Translations under genes and position numbers: made by a program | Shown here: in pieces, positions 21,145 to 32,435 of the stretch | Position numbering within the stretch: the first letter of the stretch is position 1 | How the letters are laid out: every line of letters begins with the position of its first letter | NCBI GenBank assembly: GCA_012845835.1 | Contig: JABAKD010000012.1 | Span: 7,379,233-7,443,232 of the forward strand | Length of the DNA: 64,000 nt | Reading direction: 5' to 3' | From: Undaria pinnatifida | Taxonomy: Eukaryota; Sar; Phaeophyceae; Laminariales; Alariaceae | Notes under the pieces: model-generated | Databases searched by the model: none | The model's input: the letters and a program-made list of their open reading frames with translations, nothing else | What the model was told of the DNA's origin: nothing

Positions 21145-24100
21145 CTATTCAGCCGCAGGAGGAGCCGCCGCCGCCGTCGCCGCCCCCGTCGCCGCGTCCG
21201 CAGCGCCAGGTACTATACCCGCCGCCACCAGGTTTTCCATGCTTTCCATCATTACTTCAGCAGGGGGGCTAGGGGATCGCCCGTCCTCGAGCTTCCTGAC
21301 ATAGAAATAGTCCTCCCCCCGCTGGTAGAGCTCAGGCTTAAGGCCCACCTCTGTGGATTTCATGCCATCGACGTTGATGCCTCCCTTGCTCTTCCCGCCA
21401 AGGACCCACGTGAGGTCGTGCACGTTTCTCGCGACCTCGACCTCGCTGTTAAGAGGCGCGGTGAAGACACGCATCGGCGCGGGGTTGGTCCTCCAGGAGG
21501 GCTCGAGCAGCTTGACGTGGTCCAGAATAAGGGTCTTCTGCCACTGTTGCCGTCATATTCAAGATTGATGTAGACGCGGTTGGGGAGTGAAGAGAACGAG
21601 GGTTGCGGAGGCGTGTTAGTCCTAGAAAATAACGAGGAAACCAGGAACCCGTAGATGGTCGATGACAACAACCAACAGCATATCATATGATACCAGGCAT
21701 GGTGAGCACACGTCGTATGCATGACTTGCCTGCTGCTGATGCTACTACTACTACTGTTCCGCATGGTGCTGGTGCTACTGGTGCTACTGCTGTTTCGAAG
21801 CTCCTGCTTTGCGGCTCCTGATCTGCAGCTGCTGCTTTTCTGTTGCCACTACACTACTACCACGACACGCGCTGAATGCTGCTGCCGCTCCTGCTCTGCG
21901 TTGCTGATGCACAACAATCCAACGCCGGGCCTGCCGCACGTGCGTAGTAGTACCCGGGGTGCGACCGACGGTTGGTCGAGCGTAGTGCCTGCTGTGGTAC
22001 GGACTGCTGCTGCACCATGACGTACGTACCAGGTACGTACTACCATTCCGACGAGCGTCGACCCTACTTGGCAGTGCTGTCGCTTTACGGCCTCGGCTTA
22101 TTATACTGCACCTATGCTTCTCGACCACTACGGGCGTGCGCGAAGCCGGCGGCAGACATCAGCCCGCTCCTGCGAAGACCCGCTTATACAGATACTTGGA
22201 GACAGGTGTTCACATAGAACATGAACGGCTGTGGTATCACACCACACGAATTTCAGGGACAAACTACTTGGAATCAGAGTTGGATAACGTTCTGCAGTGG
22301 TGGATGAAAAGGATTACCGTAACTGACACAAGATAACACACCCCGGTGATACCATTTTGTGATTAAACATATTATCACCGGGTGATAAAGCGCAGCTCGC
22401 AGGGGGGGCAAGGGGGGTGTGATAAACCAGGGGGTGTGATAAATGAGGGGGTGACAAAAAGGGGGGGTGATAGCACGTCCGAACACCCACAGGGTGTGTT
22501 TGGGGGTGTGATAAAAGCGGGTGTTATAACAGTTGAACCGCTGTTGCCGCACACTTGAAGCAGTGTAGTATGCCTGCACGAACACTTGCAGCTGCACCGC
22601 ACTCCTGCTGTAGGTACCTACCTGTGATACCGGGTTGTGGTAAAACAAAGGGGCCCAACCTAGGTGACGAGACTCCTTAGCACGTGACCTCGGCGATGAC
22701 TCAACCCCCTCAACGCCGAAGAAAGTTTCAAACAAACTACTGGCTTGGATTGAGGCATAAATGAAACTAAAATATACCTAAATTGAAGGTACCTCGCCCG
22801 ATATGATACGAGGCGGTGGCTGCGTCATTCGTCCTGCCCCCACACAAAAGTGGGCTGCTGCTATTAATACCTACTTCGCTATCGGTACGACCACAAAAGA
22901 GCTACGCAGAGACACCACGACCAAAAATCGAAGCCACAAACCACAAATCTACACTACGATATCACCGGGATGTGTTATATTATGTACCCCGTGTGATAAA
23001 TCGATGGTTTGTCAGAAACGCCCAAAAATTATCACCGGGGTGTCGTATTCTGTGGGGGGTGTTGTTTCTTATGTACGGGTGATATCTTGTGTCAGTTACG
23101 GTATGGCGTTATAGCGCACGACGATTGACCGCCGCCCGTGCTGTGCATGCACACCCCGCACTTAAATGTCCTACAGGCACGCCTTGCGAAAACCACACGA
23201 CACCCAGCGGTAAAACACGGGTACCAGGTACCTGGTGTGATCGTACAGTAGCTCAGATAACATCGACGATTAACATCGACATAATCTCTCTTCCGTACCC
23301 AACAACACCCGACGACATGACAGCACGGGTCGCTCATCAGTTAACGCCCCCCACCCCCTACCAACAGCATCTCCCTCCCGAATCCAACCGCACCCAGAGG
23401 TGAAACACGGGTAGCTTAGCTAAAACCTCCCACCTCGCAACAAGTCCCAGGATGGCAACGGGAAACGTGCGCTATATTATCAAGGGTGTACTTAGGGCCG
23501 TTCTTATCGGAGATGTGAATTTCCTAAATTTCCTCTTTTTTTTCCAGGATTTCCATGAAAAAACGTCTGCATTATTATCGAGCGCGGGGTTGTTTGTCTC
23601 TTTTTTTCCTGATTTTTGAAAGCCGAGCCATAAAGCAAGACCGCCACCACCCACACCAGCAGTAACGCGCGTCGTCACACAGCAAGCATGAACGACATCC
23701 CGGAAGACCGCAGGAATTGCCCCAGGCCAAGCAGATTCTTGCAATCCGGCAACAGCAGCGACGGAAGGACGACGGCCCAGTGCGAACGAAGTTGCCTGGA
23801 TTTTCAAGGGGAAGCACTCGTGTAGATGTGGCGTCAATCACCGAGGCCACAGACAGCATCAGCCCCACGAACACTTCGATGGGACACCAAACACAGGGGA
23901 AGGAGGCAGCTGCTGAATGCCAGGGTAGGTGTTTGGACGCCGGTGCTGAGATCGTGGGGCTCCGGGACAGCAGCAGCAGCAACAACAGCTGATGGTGATG
24001 AAGGTGAGGATCAAGTCCATAAAAGTTCGAACATTTTCAAATGCTGCACGTAGCTTGTTCGTCGTACGAGTTCGTACATTTTTGAATTTTGAATTTTGCA

Positions 24101-27100
24101 CATACTCTACAGCAGTAGTCTACACGAAATCGCATATTTTTGAATCTTGCACGTACAGCAAGATATATAGAGCTGTGATCTGTGAGTGGGCACACAAACT
24201 ACAGCTGTATTTGTATGGACATCATCGTGAAGTACGCGAGAGCAGCTAAGAAACTCCTATTTTGGCTCAGGCTCGCGGCTTATTGTGATCTCAACGTTGA
24301 GCGTAGGATTTTAAAGACTACGAGGTATCATATACTAGGTAGTATTTACGGTGGCGTTCCTGCCTGAGCACAAACGCTTAGCCGTAATTTCTTATTAAAC
24401 AAAGCTCTTTCTTAAAATATTAACTCCCAAGTTCTTGACGTAAGTCGCGTACAGTATACCAGGTACCAGTATACAGCAGTACTGTATACTAGGTATATAT
24501 GGGTATACGCAGGACTTTAACAGCACATTATACAGTATATACACTGCTATGTGTATAGTCTACTATTATATAATTGGGTACTGCTGTAGTCGTCGGTTAG
24601 CGCTCCTTCCGCTTAACATTGCCAGGTGGTATTATATTTCTGGTGGTGTGTTGCACTGGTCCAGTCTGCCAGTATACGCTTCCAGTTCTGATGCAATCCA
24701 GTATACTGCTTTATAGCGCAGTTTTTTTTATCTCTACTGTTTCAGGCTACTCGTTCGAGTGCGCAGCCCGATTTTACGCCACACGTCCATGAGATTAAAG
24801 TTTGTGCCTTTCCCCGGTGCTCGCTACGTTTTGAACACAGGTCAAGTCAAAGCGAGCACACCGGTCCAGTCAGAAACTATCCCAGAGGGGGTCGTTCTTA
24901 CGCTTTGCGCGGCTATGAAGGGGAAGTCATACTCTGTCGACGAAAACATTACGTTGAGGTACGGAAGCAATCAGTGCAAGGCGTCTGATGTGCTTGCCGT
25001 CATCAGGAAGGAAGATGTCGCGGAGGATGCGTCCTCCATCAACACCCGGAGGTCGAAGCAACGTTGTATGCTGGTACTGGGGTCGATTGTTTCCGATAAG
25101 CACCGGGGAACCTTTTTTCAATCCCGCCTGTCGTGCTCAAGGCGAGAATCATTGGTTGTCGATTCCCCCCCCCCCCCTTCCCCCCTTTTTTTTTCCTCCG
25201 AGTCTGGTGGAGCAGTGGAGGGTGAAAGTTTGTGGCTTATCGTGGGAGTACCACGGTGCAGCTGGCACCCGTTTATATTTCATAGGAGTCCAGGGTATTG
25301 GTTGTCGATCCCCCCCCCCCCAACACCCCGTTTTGTTCCTCCCAGTCTGGTCAAGCAGTGGAGGGTGTAATTTGTGGTTTATCGTGAGAGTACTCTTGTG
25401 CAGCTGGGCCCCGTTTTGGTTTGTTTAAAAAGGAGTCCAGGGGATTGATTGTCGATTCCCCCCCCCCCCCACCCCGTTTTGTTCCTCCCAGTCTGGCCAA
25501 GCAGTGGAGGGTGCATTTTTGCGCTTTATCGTGATAGTACCACGGTGCAGCTGGCGCCCCGCCCCCCCTTTTTTTAGTAGGAGTCCAGGGTATTAGTTGT
25601 CGTCGCCCCCCCCCCCCCCCCCCCCCCCCCGTTTTTTTTTCCGCCCAGTCTGGTCAAGCAGTGGAGGGTGCGAGTTTGAGATTTGTCTTGAGCATACCAC
25701 GGTGCAGCTGGCCCCTGTTTTTTTTTGTAGGTGTAAAGATTATTTTGTTGCCGAGCGTCAAAACAGAAGCCCATCCCCCCTCGCCCCCTGGTTGTTTTCC
25801 TTGCAGTCTCCTCGAGCAGTGGCGGGTGTAATTTTGAGTTTCGTTGTGAGAGTACCCCGTTGTAGCTGGCCCCAGCTCACAACGTGTTTATTTTTTACGT
25901 GCAGGTTGATCGAGCATTCTGGGTATTCGATATTGGCAAGCGAGAGTACTCCATCTCTTGGTTTGTTGTCCCATCAAACCACAGTAATATATCGGCTAAT
26001 AAGCCCCTCAAGTATCATATTTTTTTCCCTCGGGAACGTATGCATTTCAGCTTGGGACACGTGTGGGTTTCAATCAGAAGATATCGTGGCTGAATCCGAT
26101 GCAGGAGCCCTCATAATCCTATTGAAGTTGTTGATTGGGTCGTCGTGGCGCGGAAGTATGTTTATTACGATCTCCAGTAACTACTATGCGTCGTCGTATC
26201 GCAAACACATCCTGTGAAACGCAGATTTTAACAGGTCCAGTGACGCCATCAGTACCCCTCGTATTCATTTTCACGTGCTTAATACTCCGGAGTATATTTA
26301 TGCAAGCATCCGACACCATGCTCCCCATCAAAAACCGAGTAGCACAAAACGCGGGTAAAGGGGTACTTACAGGTAAAAGCTCGGCAACCTACTGCTCTGT
26401 TGCAAACGAATAACGGAAAACAAGGAGTAGGCGGAAGGTTCTCCGGCGTCCTCTTACAAGAAACGAATATGTACCCTCGATATATCATAGTATAAAAAAA
26501 CTGCTGGCGCATCCATATTGGGGGAAAGAGCACTTTCTATTCGTACGCTCGATAATCGCAGGCACTCCTATAAAAAATCAAGGAGGCAGCTTTACCGGGG
26601 TCCTTCAGCGACAACAGACAACATTACACACTCCATTCGTTTATGAGTCTGGGAGGAAACCGAAAGGGGCAGGGAGGGGGGGGGGGGCGCGGCGGGGGTT
26701 GAAATCGTGCATGGTCGAAGTCGTATGACCATGGACCCGCGGAGGGAAATGGTAGGGGAGGGGGGGCTACGTTTCTGACGATGGACAAACAAAACCTCGC
26801 ACTCTTATTGAAAAAAAACCGGGCCAGCTGCACCAGGGTACTCTCACGAAAAAAAAAAACTTACACCCTCCACTGCTTCAACTGACTGAAAAGAAAAAAA
26901 TGGAAGGGGGGCTTCGTTTCCGACGATCGACAACCAATACCTTGAATTGCTATATATACAAAAAGGGGAAGGCAGCTGCACCGGCGTACTCTCACGATAA
27001 ACCACAAAATTACACCCTCCACTGCTTGACCAGACTGGGGAAAAACATAGGAGGAGGGGGGGGGATCGACAACAAATACCCTGGACTCCTCTTAAAAAAA

Positions 27101-30100
27101 AGGGGGGGGGGCGTCAGCTGCACCGTGCTACTATCCCGATAAACCGCAAAAATACACCCCGCACTGCTTGACCAGACTGGGAGGAACAAAACGGGGTGGG
27201 GGGGGACGGGGATCGACAACCAATACCCTGGACTCCTCTTCAAAAAAAAGGGGGGCGCCAGCTGCACCGTGCTACTATCCCTATAAAGCACAAAATTACA
27301 CCCTCTACTGCTTGACCAGACAGGGAGGAAAAAACGAGAGGGGTGGGCTTTGTTTCCGACGATCGACGACCAATACCCTGGACTCCTCTTCAAAACAAAA
27401 AAAACGGGGGCCAGCTGCACCGTGGTACTCTCACGATAGACCACAAAATTACACCCTCCACCGCTTGACCGGACTGGGAGGAAAAAAACGGCGGGGGGGG
27501 GGGGGGGGGGGACCAAAACCAATACCCTGGACTCCTATAAAAAAGAAACGGGTGCCAGCTGCACCGTGGTACTCTCACGATAAGCCACAAAATTACACCC
27601 TCCCCTGCTCCACCAGACTGGGAGGGGAAAAACGAGAGCGGGGGATGGGTTCGTTACGGACGATGGACAAATAACTCCCTGCACCCCTATTCAAACAACA
27701 AAGAAGGGGGCAATCTGCACCGTGGTACTCTCACGACAAACCCCAAACTTACACCCGCCACTGCTTCGTCAGGCGGGACTTGAAAAATAAAGAAGGGGGG
27801 GGGGTCGTTTCTGATGCTCGACGGCCAACACCCTGCACTCCTATTTAAAAATAATAAAACCGTGGCCGGCTGCACCGGGGTGCTCTCACGATAAAACACA
27901 CCATTATTTACACGATAATATACAAACCAAGATAGGGGGGGGGGCTTTTGTTTCTGACGCTCGACAAACAATAATAACTGGGGGAGGGGGGGGGGGGTAT
28001 AGGCAGCTGTCTTCGAACTCACCACCTGGAATTAGAAAAACCACGCCGTCAGATGCACGTATCGAATCCAACAACCAACCCCCCCCCCCCCTCTGCCTCA
28101 GTATTAAAAAGGCCATGCCATCAGACGTTCATCACCACGGTTGACACTCGTCCTTTTTCTGGCCCAACGCTCACCCGTTGACGACCATCACGTCCATCTC
28201 CAATAGCTTATACTCCGGCCCACCTCCCATCCTCCACACGCCATTCCCATCCTCCTTGTACCGCACAATCGCCCCCGCCGTACAACGCTCGGATGCCGAC
28301 AAATTCTCTACCTACGCATTATACAACGCGTAGTAATCTAGGCGTTCCTGAGAATATTCTCCTTCGGGCGAAACTGTCTGTTGTAGGCTAAGAGCGAAGT
28401 GGTCGCCGCTCGCGTGGGAGTTTCGCTGCTTCGCGTGGGTTTGGCGGCTGGGCCTGCCGGTTGGACCGCACTCTTGCACGCAGGCGGCAGAACCCCGCCC
28501 GTCGCCAGTAGGATTCGCCCCTTTTCTGTCTTGTAGTCTTCTTCCGACGCGACCACTTTGGTTTGCTCATGTCGGCAGAAGTTTTACAGGCGAAAGAGGG
28601 CGACGATCAGGTCAGTCCGGCCTGCAAACCCTACACTGAGGGGCCTTCACAGAATGCCCCACGTTGACACGAGGATGCCGAACGACTGTTCGATCTTCAT
28701 CCGCAGGTGGCTCAGGTAGAAGTTGAAGGTGTTCTGGTCCTATGGCAAGCTTTTCCCGGGGTACGGCGTGAGCAACTTGCCGCTGATTGGGTACGCCGCA
28801 CACTCGGTGATGTGGTACCCGTCTGGAAGGCGCATAGTTGCCTTTGCCACAGAAGATCGGGTCCACGCCGACCAATCGTTGGCAGCCCCCGGAGCGATGA
28901 TCGAGACGCTGCAGAAGCGATAGTTGGCATCGCACGTCGCATGTACGTTAAAGCCGAATCTCGTCTTGCTGCCTGAGAAGTACGATACGGTGTGGGAGGT
29001 GCTCTTTGCAGGTGGCGCTTTCATCTCGATCAACAGATCATCTGTGGCAGACACAACATGATCGAAGATTCCGTTGGTGCTCTTGGCCTGACATATGGAC
29101 GAACAAGAACAGGGCCGGGGAGGCGTACTTCAGAGGGGGTCACATCAGGACGCCGGAACCAAGGTTCCTCACGAAGAAATAAGCAGGCCTGCCTTCGGAA
29201 ACCATCTCTATAGAATTCAATATCTTACGTACAGCTTGCATAACCACGCCATAGACTACTGCTGCTGTGACAGGTTGCTGTTATATCAATAGTACACGTA
29301 CCCTCACCTCGAATCCCGCGGCAAAAAATCGGCACTTTTCGTCTGTCTGCGGAAAGACAGAACTGGCCGACTTCACGGGTGTTGTTGATCGCGTCGACGA
29401 CCTTTCCCATGATGGTGAAAACCGTGGACAGTGAAATGCCAAACCTCGGTGCGATATCCAGGTAGGAACCCGCCGCCAGCATTCGCAGGCCTATCACCAG
29501 CCGGATTTCCACCTAGATAGCTCCATGCTTCGCGCAACGCAGTCCTGGGTAAGAGCAAAAACGATAGAATGTTGGTGTCCACCTCGACCGAGCTCCAACC
29601 CCATCCGGCACAGCAGCATTGCTCATCCCGTTGCTGTGCCTGCCGCAACGCACTTCTGCTTGCCGCAATGCACTACCCTTGCATTGCCTAACGCGACTAC
29701 TGCTGTTGCAGTGCTACCGTATGTACGAACAGCTGCCATAACCCTAACACATAGCTCCCTCCGTAAACCACGAAAGATTCACCCACGCACTCATACACCA
29801 GGTACCTGGTGCCGGTATCACGTACTCGTAGGTAGCATGTACTCGTAGTCGTTCCATGTGCCAGGATTTTGGGGAAGATCTATCTCACAGCTGATGTTTT
29901 ATTGCTTTGTATAGACTCTGTACAGGTGGTTTTTTGTTCATGAGTACACACCGCCTTGCAGCAGCACGTACGAGTTGCCGTGCAAAGTACCGGGCATACA
30001 AACTGTCATGTACAGATGGGATGGTAGATGGGAAATGCTCCAAGCGAGAGCTAAGCCTTACAACGCATCTGGGCTGCAGAGGGTACAGCCTTGGGATGCG

Positions 30101-31663
30101 AAGACAAACTACGTACTCGTACACCAGGTACCTGGTGCCGGTATCACGTACTCGTAGGTAGCACGTACTCGTAGTCGTACCATATTTTCTATGGCCGGGA
30201 TTTTGTGGAAGATCATCTCACAGCTGATGTTTTATTACTTGCGTATGTACAGGTGGTTTTTAGTTCATGAGTACATACCGCCTTGCAGCAGCACGAGTTG
30301 CCGTGCAACGTACCGGGCATACAAGCTATCATATACAGAGGGTATGGTAGATGGGAGATGCTCCAAGCAAGTGCTGAGCCTTACAACGCATCTGGGCTGC
30401 AGAGGGTACAGCCTTGGGATGCGAAGACAAACTACGTACTCGTATATCAGGTACCCGGGTACATCACATGATACTCACTTCCAAAGCGCTCGTTCTTTTG
30501 GATAGCTGGACGAAGCTTCACGAAGCTCGCCTCAGACCTTCGAACAGTCCTGCGGAAAGCCTTGCGCCGACGTAGATCCTCTCTGAACTCTGGCCATGTC
30601 ATACCGTGCGGCTCGTAGATAGGCGTCCGTGTCTTGGGAGCATAGAGTGTAGCTCCTGCTGTCAGGAGCATGCCGAACACGACGAGGACACCAGCGATAG
30701 CCTTTGGTTTCTGCGCCTCGTTTTTTGAAGGTTGGGAAGGCTCATGGATCGTTGCTTCGTCCGAGCCAAGGATGAATCCTCTGGAGGCCCAGGCCGCTTC
30801 CTTCCGTCGGCCATAATGTTGGGCCGCAGTGGTCAACGTTTGAGGCTACCCGATGGTCCCAGCGTTGAGCCACGGCGCTTGCGGGAGCACTGCCTTCGAA
30901 ATTAGGAAATCGACGACAGGATTTCCTAATTTGTGATTGTTAACTTTTCCATATTTTTTGGGCCTGAAGAATTTCCTAAATTATGACATAACGCCTCCGT
31001 ATTTTGAGACAAAATATGGAAAATTAGGAAAATTAGGAAAATTAGGAAAATTAGGAAAATTAGGACAAAAAAAGCTCTCCGATAAGAACGGCCCTTAGGA
31101 CCGAGCATTTTCCACACTGAAACCTAGTAGTTTAGTATAGTCAGGGCAAACGAAGGCAGGCTTGCGGTGTGTCATGGGGTGAGAGTCCCGTCTCCTGCTT
31201 GTTGACATCGTCGCCTCCCATCGACATCATCTGCCCTTGAGCCCCTCACCTGCAGCGCCTTCTCGACGGTGATCCCCGAGCTCCATGCAGCCTTCCCCAT
31301 GAAGATAAACTTGTCCTCCCCCTTTCTGTGTACGTACACGTCCACCCCTTCAGCACCAGCGCTCCTCAGCCCGTTGAACGAGCGCATCTGTCGCTCGTAT
31401 ACCCGTTGCCCCTTCCCTGCCCCGGGCGTGGGAGGTGTCTCCTTTTTTTTGGCTCCGAAGCCGGCCATCATGGTGATGGTCTTGGGTGTTGTCGTGCCGG
31501 GGATGGGGATCATGTGCGGTCGGGGAGAGTACCCGTGTGAGGAGCCAAGATGATCGGGGCTATATCGGCACTGCCCGGTCGGCAAAGGCGCTGTCGTGAA
31601 GCTATCCACGCTGCAGGAGAGGCATATCGTCGCTGCCACGTTCAGAGTAGTCGAGAACCTCAT
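21145..31663 (-). CDS. Plastid-targeted protein of unknown function, two exons
   Basis: Exon 1 (31250-31663) begins with ATG and encodes a hydrophobic signal peptide (MRFSTTLNVAATICLSCSV) followed by DS|FTTAP. This Phe junction is like the ASAFAP motif of heterokont plastid preproteins. It is followed by a mature part (AGFGAKKKE ... VDVYVHRKGEDKFIFMGKAA) and ends in GCGCTGCAG before a GTGAGG donor. Exon 2 (21145-21543) follows a GGCAACAG acceptor and continues in phase 0 with WQKTLILDHVKLLEPSW ... FTAPLNSEVEVARNVHDLT ... ELYQRGEDYFYVRKLEDG, ending in an Ala-rich tail and TAG. The total is 270 residues. The pattern recalls a small family of plastid proteins of unknown function in heterokont algae (I believe DUF6523, from memory and not verified). 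The intron is 9,706 bp and carries a full PIF/Harbinger transposon and a MITE. Since the exons are intact and in phase, the gene is probably functional. Confidence 0.72.
21722..21900 (+). repeat. CTACTG/CTGCTG triplet-rich tract
   Basis: Runs of CTACTA, GGTGCTACTG and CTGCTG in the long intron. Open frames rich in Leu, Cys and Ala result from it. Confidence 0.6.
22317..23101. mobile_element. MITE-like element with 19-bp terminal inverted repeats, TA-flanked
   Basis: The left end CCGTAACTGACACAAGATA (22317-22335) is perfectly inverted at 23083-23101. Both ends are bounded by TA (22315-22316 and 23102-23103), as in Tc1/mariner-type insertions. Inside the left half, GGGGTGTGATAAA-type units repeat at 22370-22520, and CACCGGGATGTG-like blocks occur near the right end. 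The 785 bp hold no transposase. The element lies in the long intron of the plastid-protein gene. Confidence 0.7.
24746..25170 (+). CDS. Candidate exon of an accessory gene inside the Harbinger element
   Basis: A strong acceptor (TCTCTACTGTTTCAG) is followed by an open frame with an ATG at 24789 that encodes FVPFPGARYVLNTGQVKAS, then MKGKSYSVDENITLRYG and ASDVLAVIRKEDVAEDAS. The frame then runs into the C-rich repeat array, where it is probably not coding. Composition is protein-like. PIF/Harbinger elements usually carry a second, Myb-like gene, but I see no Myb signature here. A second possible exon follows an ACGTGCAG acceptor at about 25905 (VDRAFWVFDIGKREYSISWF). The function is unknown. 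Confidence 0.35.
25160..25900 (+). repeat. Array of about 140-bp repeats with C tracts (left arm)
   Basis: About five units each contain GGAGTCCAGGGTATTG, GTCGAT, a run of 10-30 C, CCAGTCTGGTCAAGCAGTGG and CCACGGTGCAGCTGG. The same unit occurs inverted at 26595-28090, so the two arrays form opposed arms around a 700-bp centre. Confidence 0.85.
26595..28090 (-). repeat. Array of about 140-bp repeats with G tracts (right arm, inverted)
   Basis: About ten units each carry CCAGCTGCACCGTGGTACTC, CCACTGCTTGACCAGACTGG, a run of 8-22 G, GATCGACAACCAATACCCTGG and ACTCCT. They are the reverse complement of the array at 25160-25900. Pro- or Gly-rich frames here are by-products. Confidence 0.85.
28338..30836 (-). 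pseudogene. PIF/Harbinger transposase (DDE_Tnp_4 type), decayed
   Basis: Segments occur in order on the minus strand. Exon 1 (to 30479) has an N-terminal part with FRRTVRRSEASFVKLRPAI and a GTGAGT donor. Exon 2 (about 29516-29308) reads IRLVIGLRMLAAGSYLDIA and STVFTIMGKVVDAINN. Exon 3 (from 29087) reads NGIFDHVVSATDDLLIEMKA (first catalytic Asp), then TRFGFNVHATCDANYRF, APGAANDWSAW, LPDGYHITECAAYPISGKLL, TFNFYLSHLRMKIEQSFGIL and a tail to 28338. Stops interrupt it after GKSLP, after STWGIL and in the L-x-NFC motif, and the apparent exon phases do not match. It is therefore a pseudogene. The enzyme would cut and paste the flanking TTA-duplicating element. The start is uncertain because no in-frame ATG precedes the N-terminal motif. 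Confidence 0.8.
29879..30470 (+). repeat. Two-copy tandem duplication of about 300 bp in the transposase intron
   Basis: GGAAGATCxATCTCACAGCTGATG...CATCTGGGCTGCAGAGGG...GATGCGAAGACAAACTACGTACTCGTA occurs at about 29875 and again at about 30208. Each copy ends with ACCAGGTACCTGG-like palindromes. Confidence 0.75.
31018..31067 (+). repeat. (GGAAAATTA)n subterminal repeat of the Harbinger element
   Basis: Five copies of a 9-bp unit lie just inside the right terminal inverted repeat. Such subterminal repeats often serve as transposase binding sites; that role is inferred here. Confidence 0.6.
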
Positions 31664-32425
31664 GCTTGGTGAGCTACAGAGATCAGTGTGGGTGAATAGC
31701 ACGAGGCTAGTTGGAGAGGTTGCACGTCTAGTGTACCCCGTGCAACATTGGCCTCCCAAGATACTGAACTTCTATCTTGGGCCAAAATCGTAGATTCAAG
31801 ATATTTGCAGAGCACTCTGAATTGCCTCGCTAATTGCGCCTTTCCAGCAAAGCATGTCGCGACCAATGGACGAGGAGGAGCCAAGCCTTCTTTTGGTGGT
31901 GCTAGATGCATCATGCACTTTCTGGACAAAGCGCGAGGCAAACCGACGACGTCAAGAAGCGGTGCGAATATTTCATAAATCCCCAAATCAAATCTACGAA
32001 CGAGCATTACGTTCAGCACAGCACAGAGCACAGCCAGCGACAGGGCACAGCGCCAACAAGAGCAGAGCGCTGACAGGCAGCAAGTAGCAGTTGTGCTACT
32101 ATGTTACATACAAAGGTACATCAAGTATCTGGCAAGCACGCATATCAGGGCACAGCACCTTCGCCCCTTGATAACAGACAGCAATTCCCCTCAATTGGCC
32201 TTGACATTCGGCAAACTACTACTCCATGTTAGTATGTTAGTGTAGAACACTCGACCCCACACCCTTGACGTCGAACGTCAAACGTTTTCCCTCGCATGAC
32301 GTGTCTTTGCTGGTGAATAGGGGTGCGCCCTTACGCGGCTTCAGGTAGATCTGGGATAGCGGTCGGTACCAGGCACACAAGCGGTATACGGGAGAGATCT
32401 TCTACGCATAGAGTAAATTAGCAGG
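31664..32425. other. Upstream region of the plastid-protein gene, no gene recognised
   Basis: This is the probable promoter region of the minus-strand gene starting at 31663. I see no clear TATA box or conserved exon. Short repeats such as CAGCACAGAGCACAGCCAGCGACAGG occur near 32015-32050. Confidence 0.35.
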
Positions 32426-32435
32426 GCTTTTCACG

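Larger units (their letters stand above)
23495..31094 (-). mobile_element. PIF/Harbinger DNA transposon, 7.6 kb, in an intron
   Basis: The left terminus GGGCCGTTCTTATCGGAGA (23495-23513) is perfectly inverted at 31076-31094. TTA is duplicated directly outside (23492-23494 and 31095-31097), the typical PIF/Harbinger target duplication. Imperfect subterminal similarity continues: TTTCCTAAATTTCC on the left and GGAAAATTAGG repeats on the right. The transposase lies on the minus strand close to the right end, in keeping with the superfamily. The element also holds a plus-strand candidate exon (24746-25170) and two opposed repeat arrays (25160-25900 and 26595-28090). It sits wholly inside the intron between exons 31250 and 21543. 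Confidence 0.85.

Noticed and set aside
22375-22735. Pro/Thr/His-rich minus-strand frames
   Set aside because: They arise from GGGTGTGATAAA repeats inside the MITE and continue with no conserved motif.
28707-28976. Plus-strand frames over 28.7-29.0 kb
   Set aside because: They are antisense to the Harbinger transposase core.
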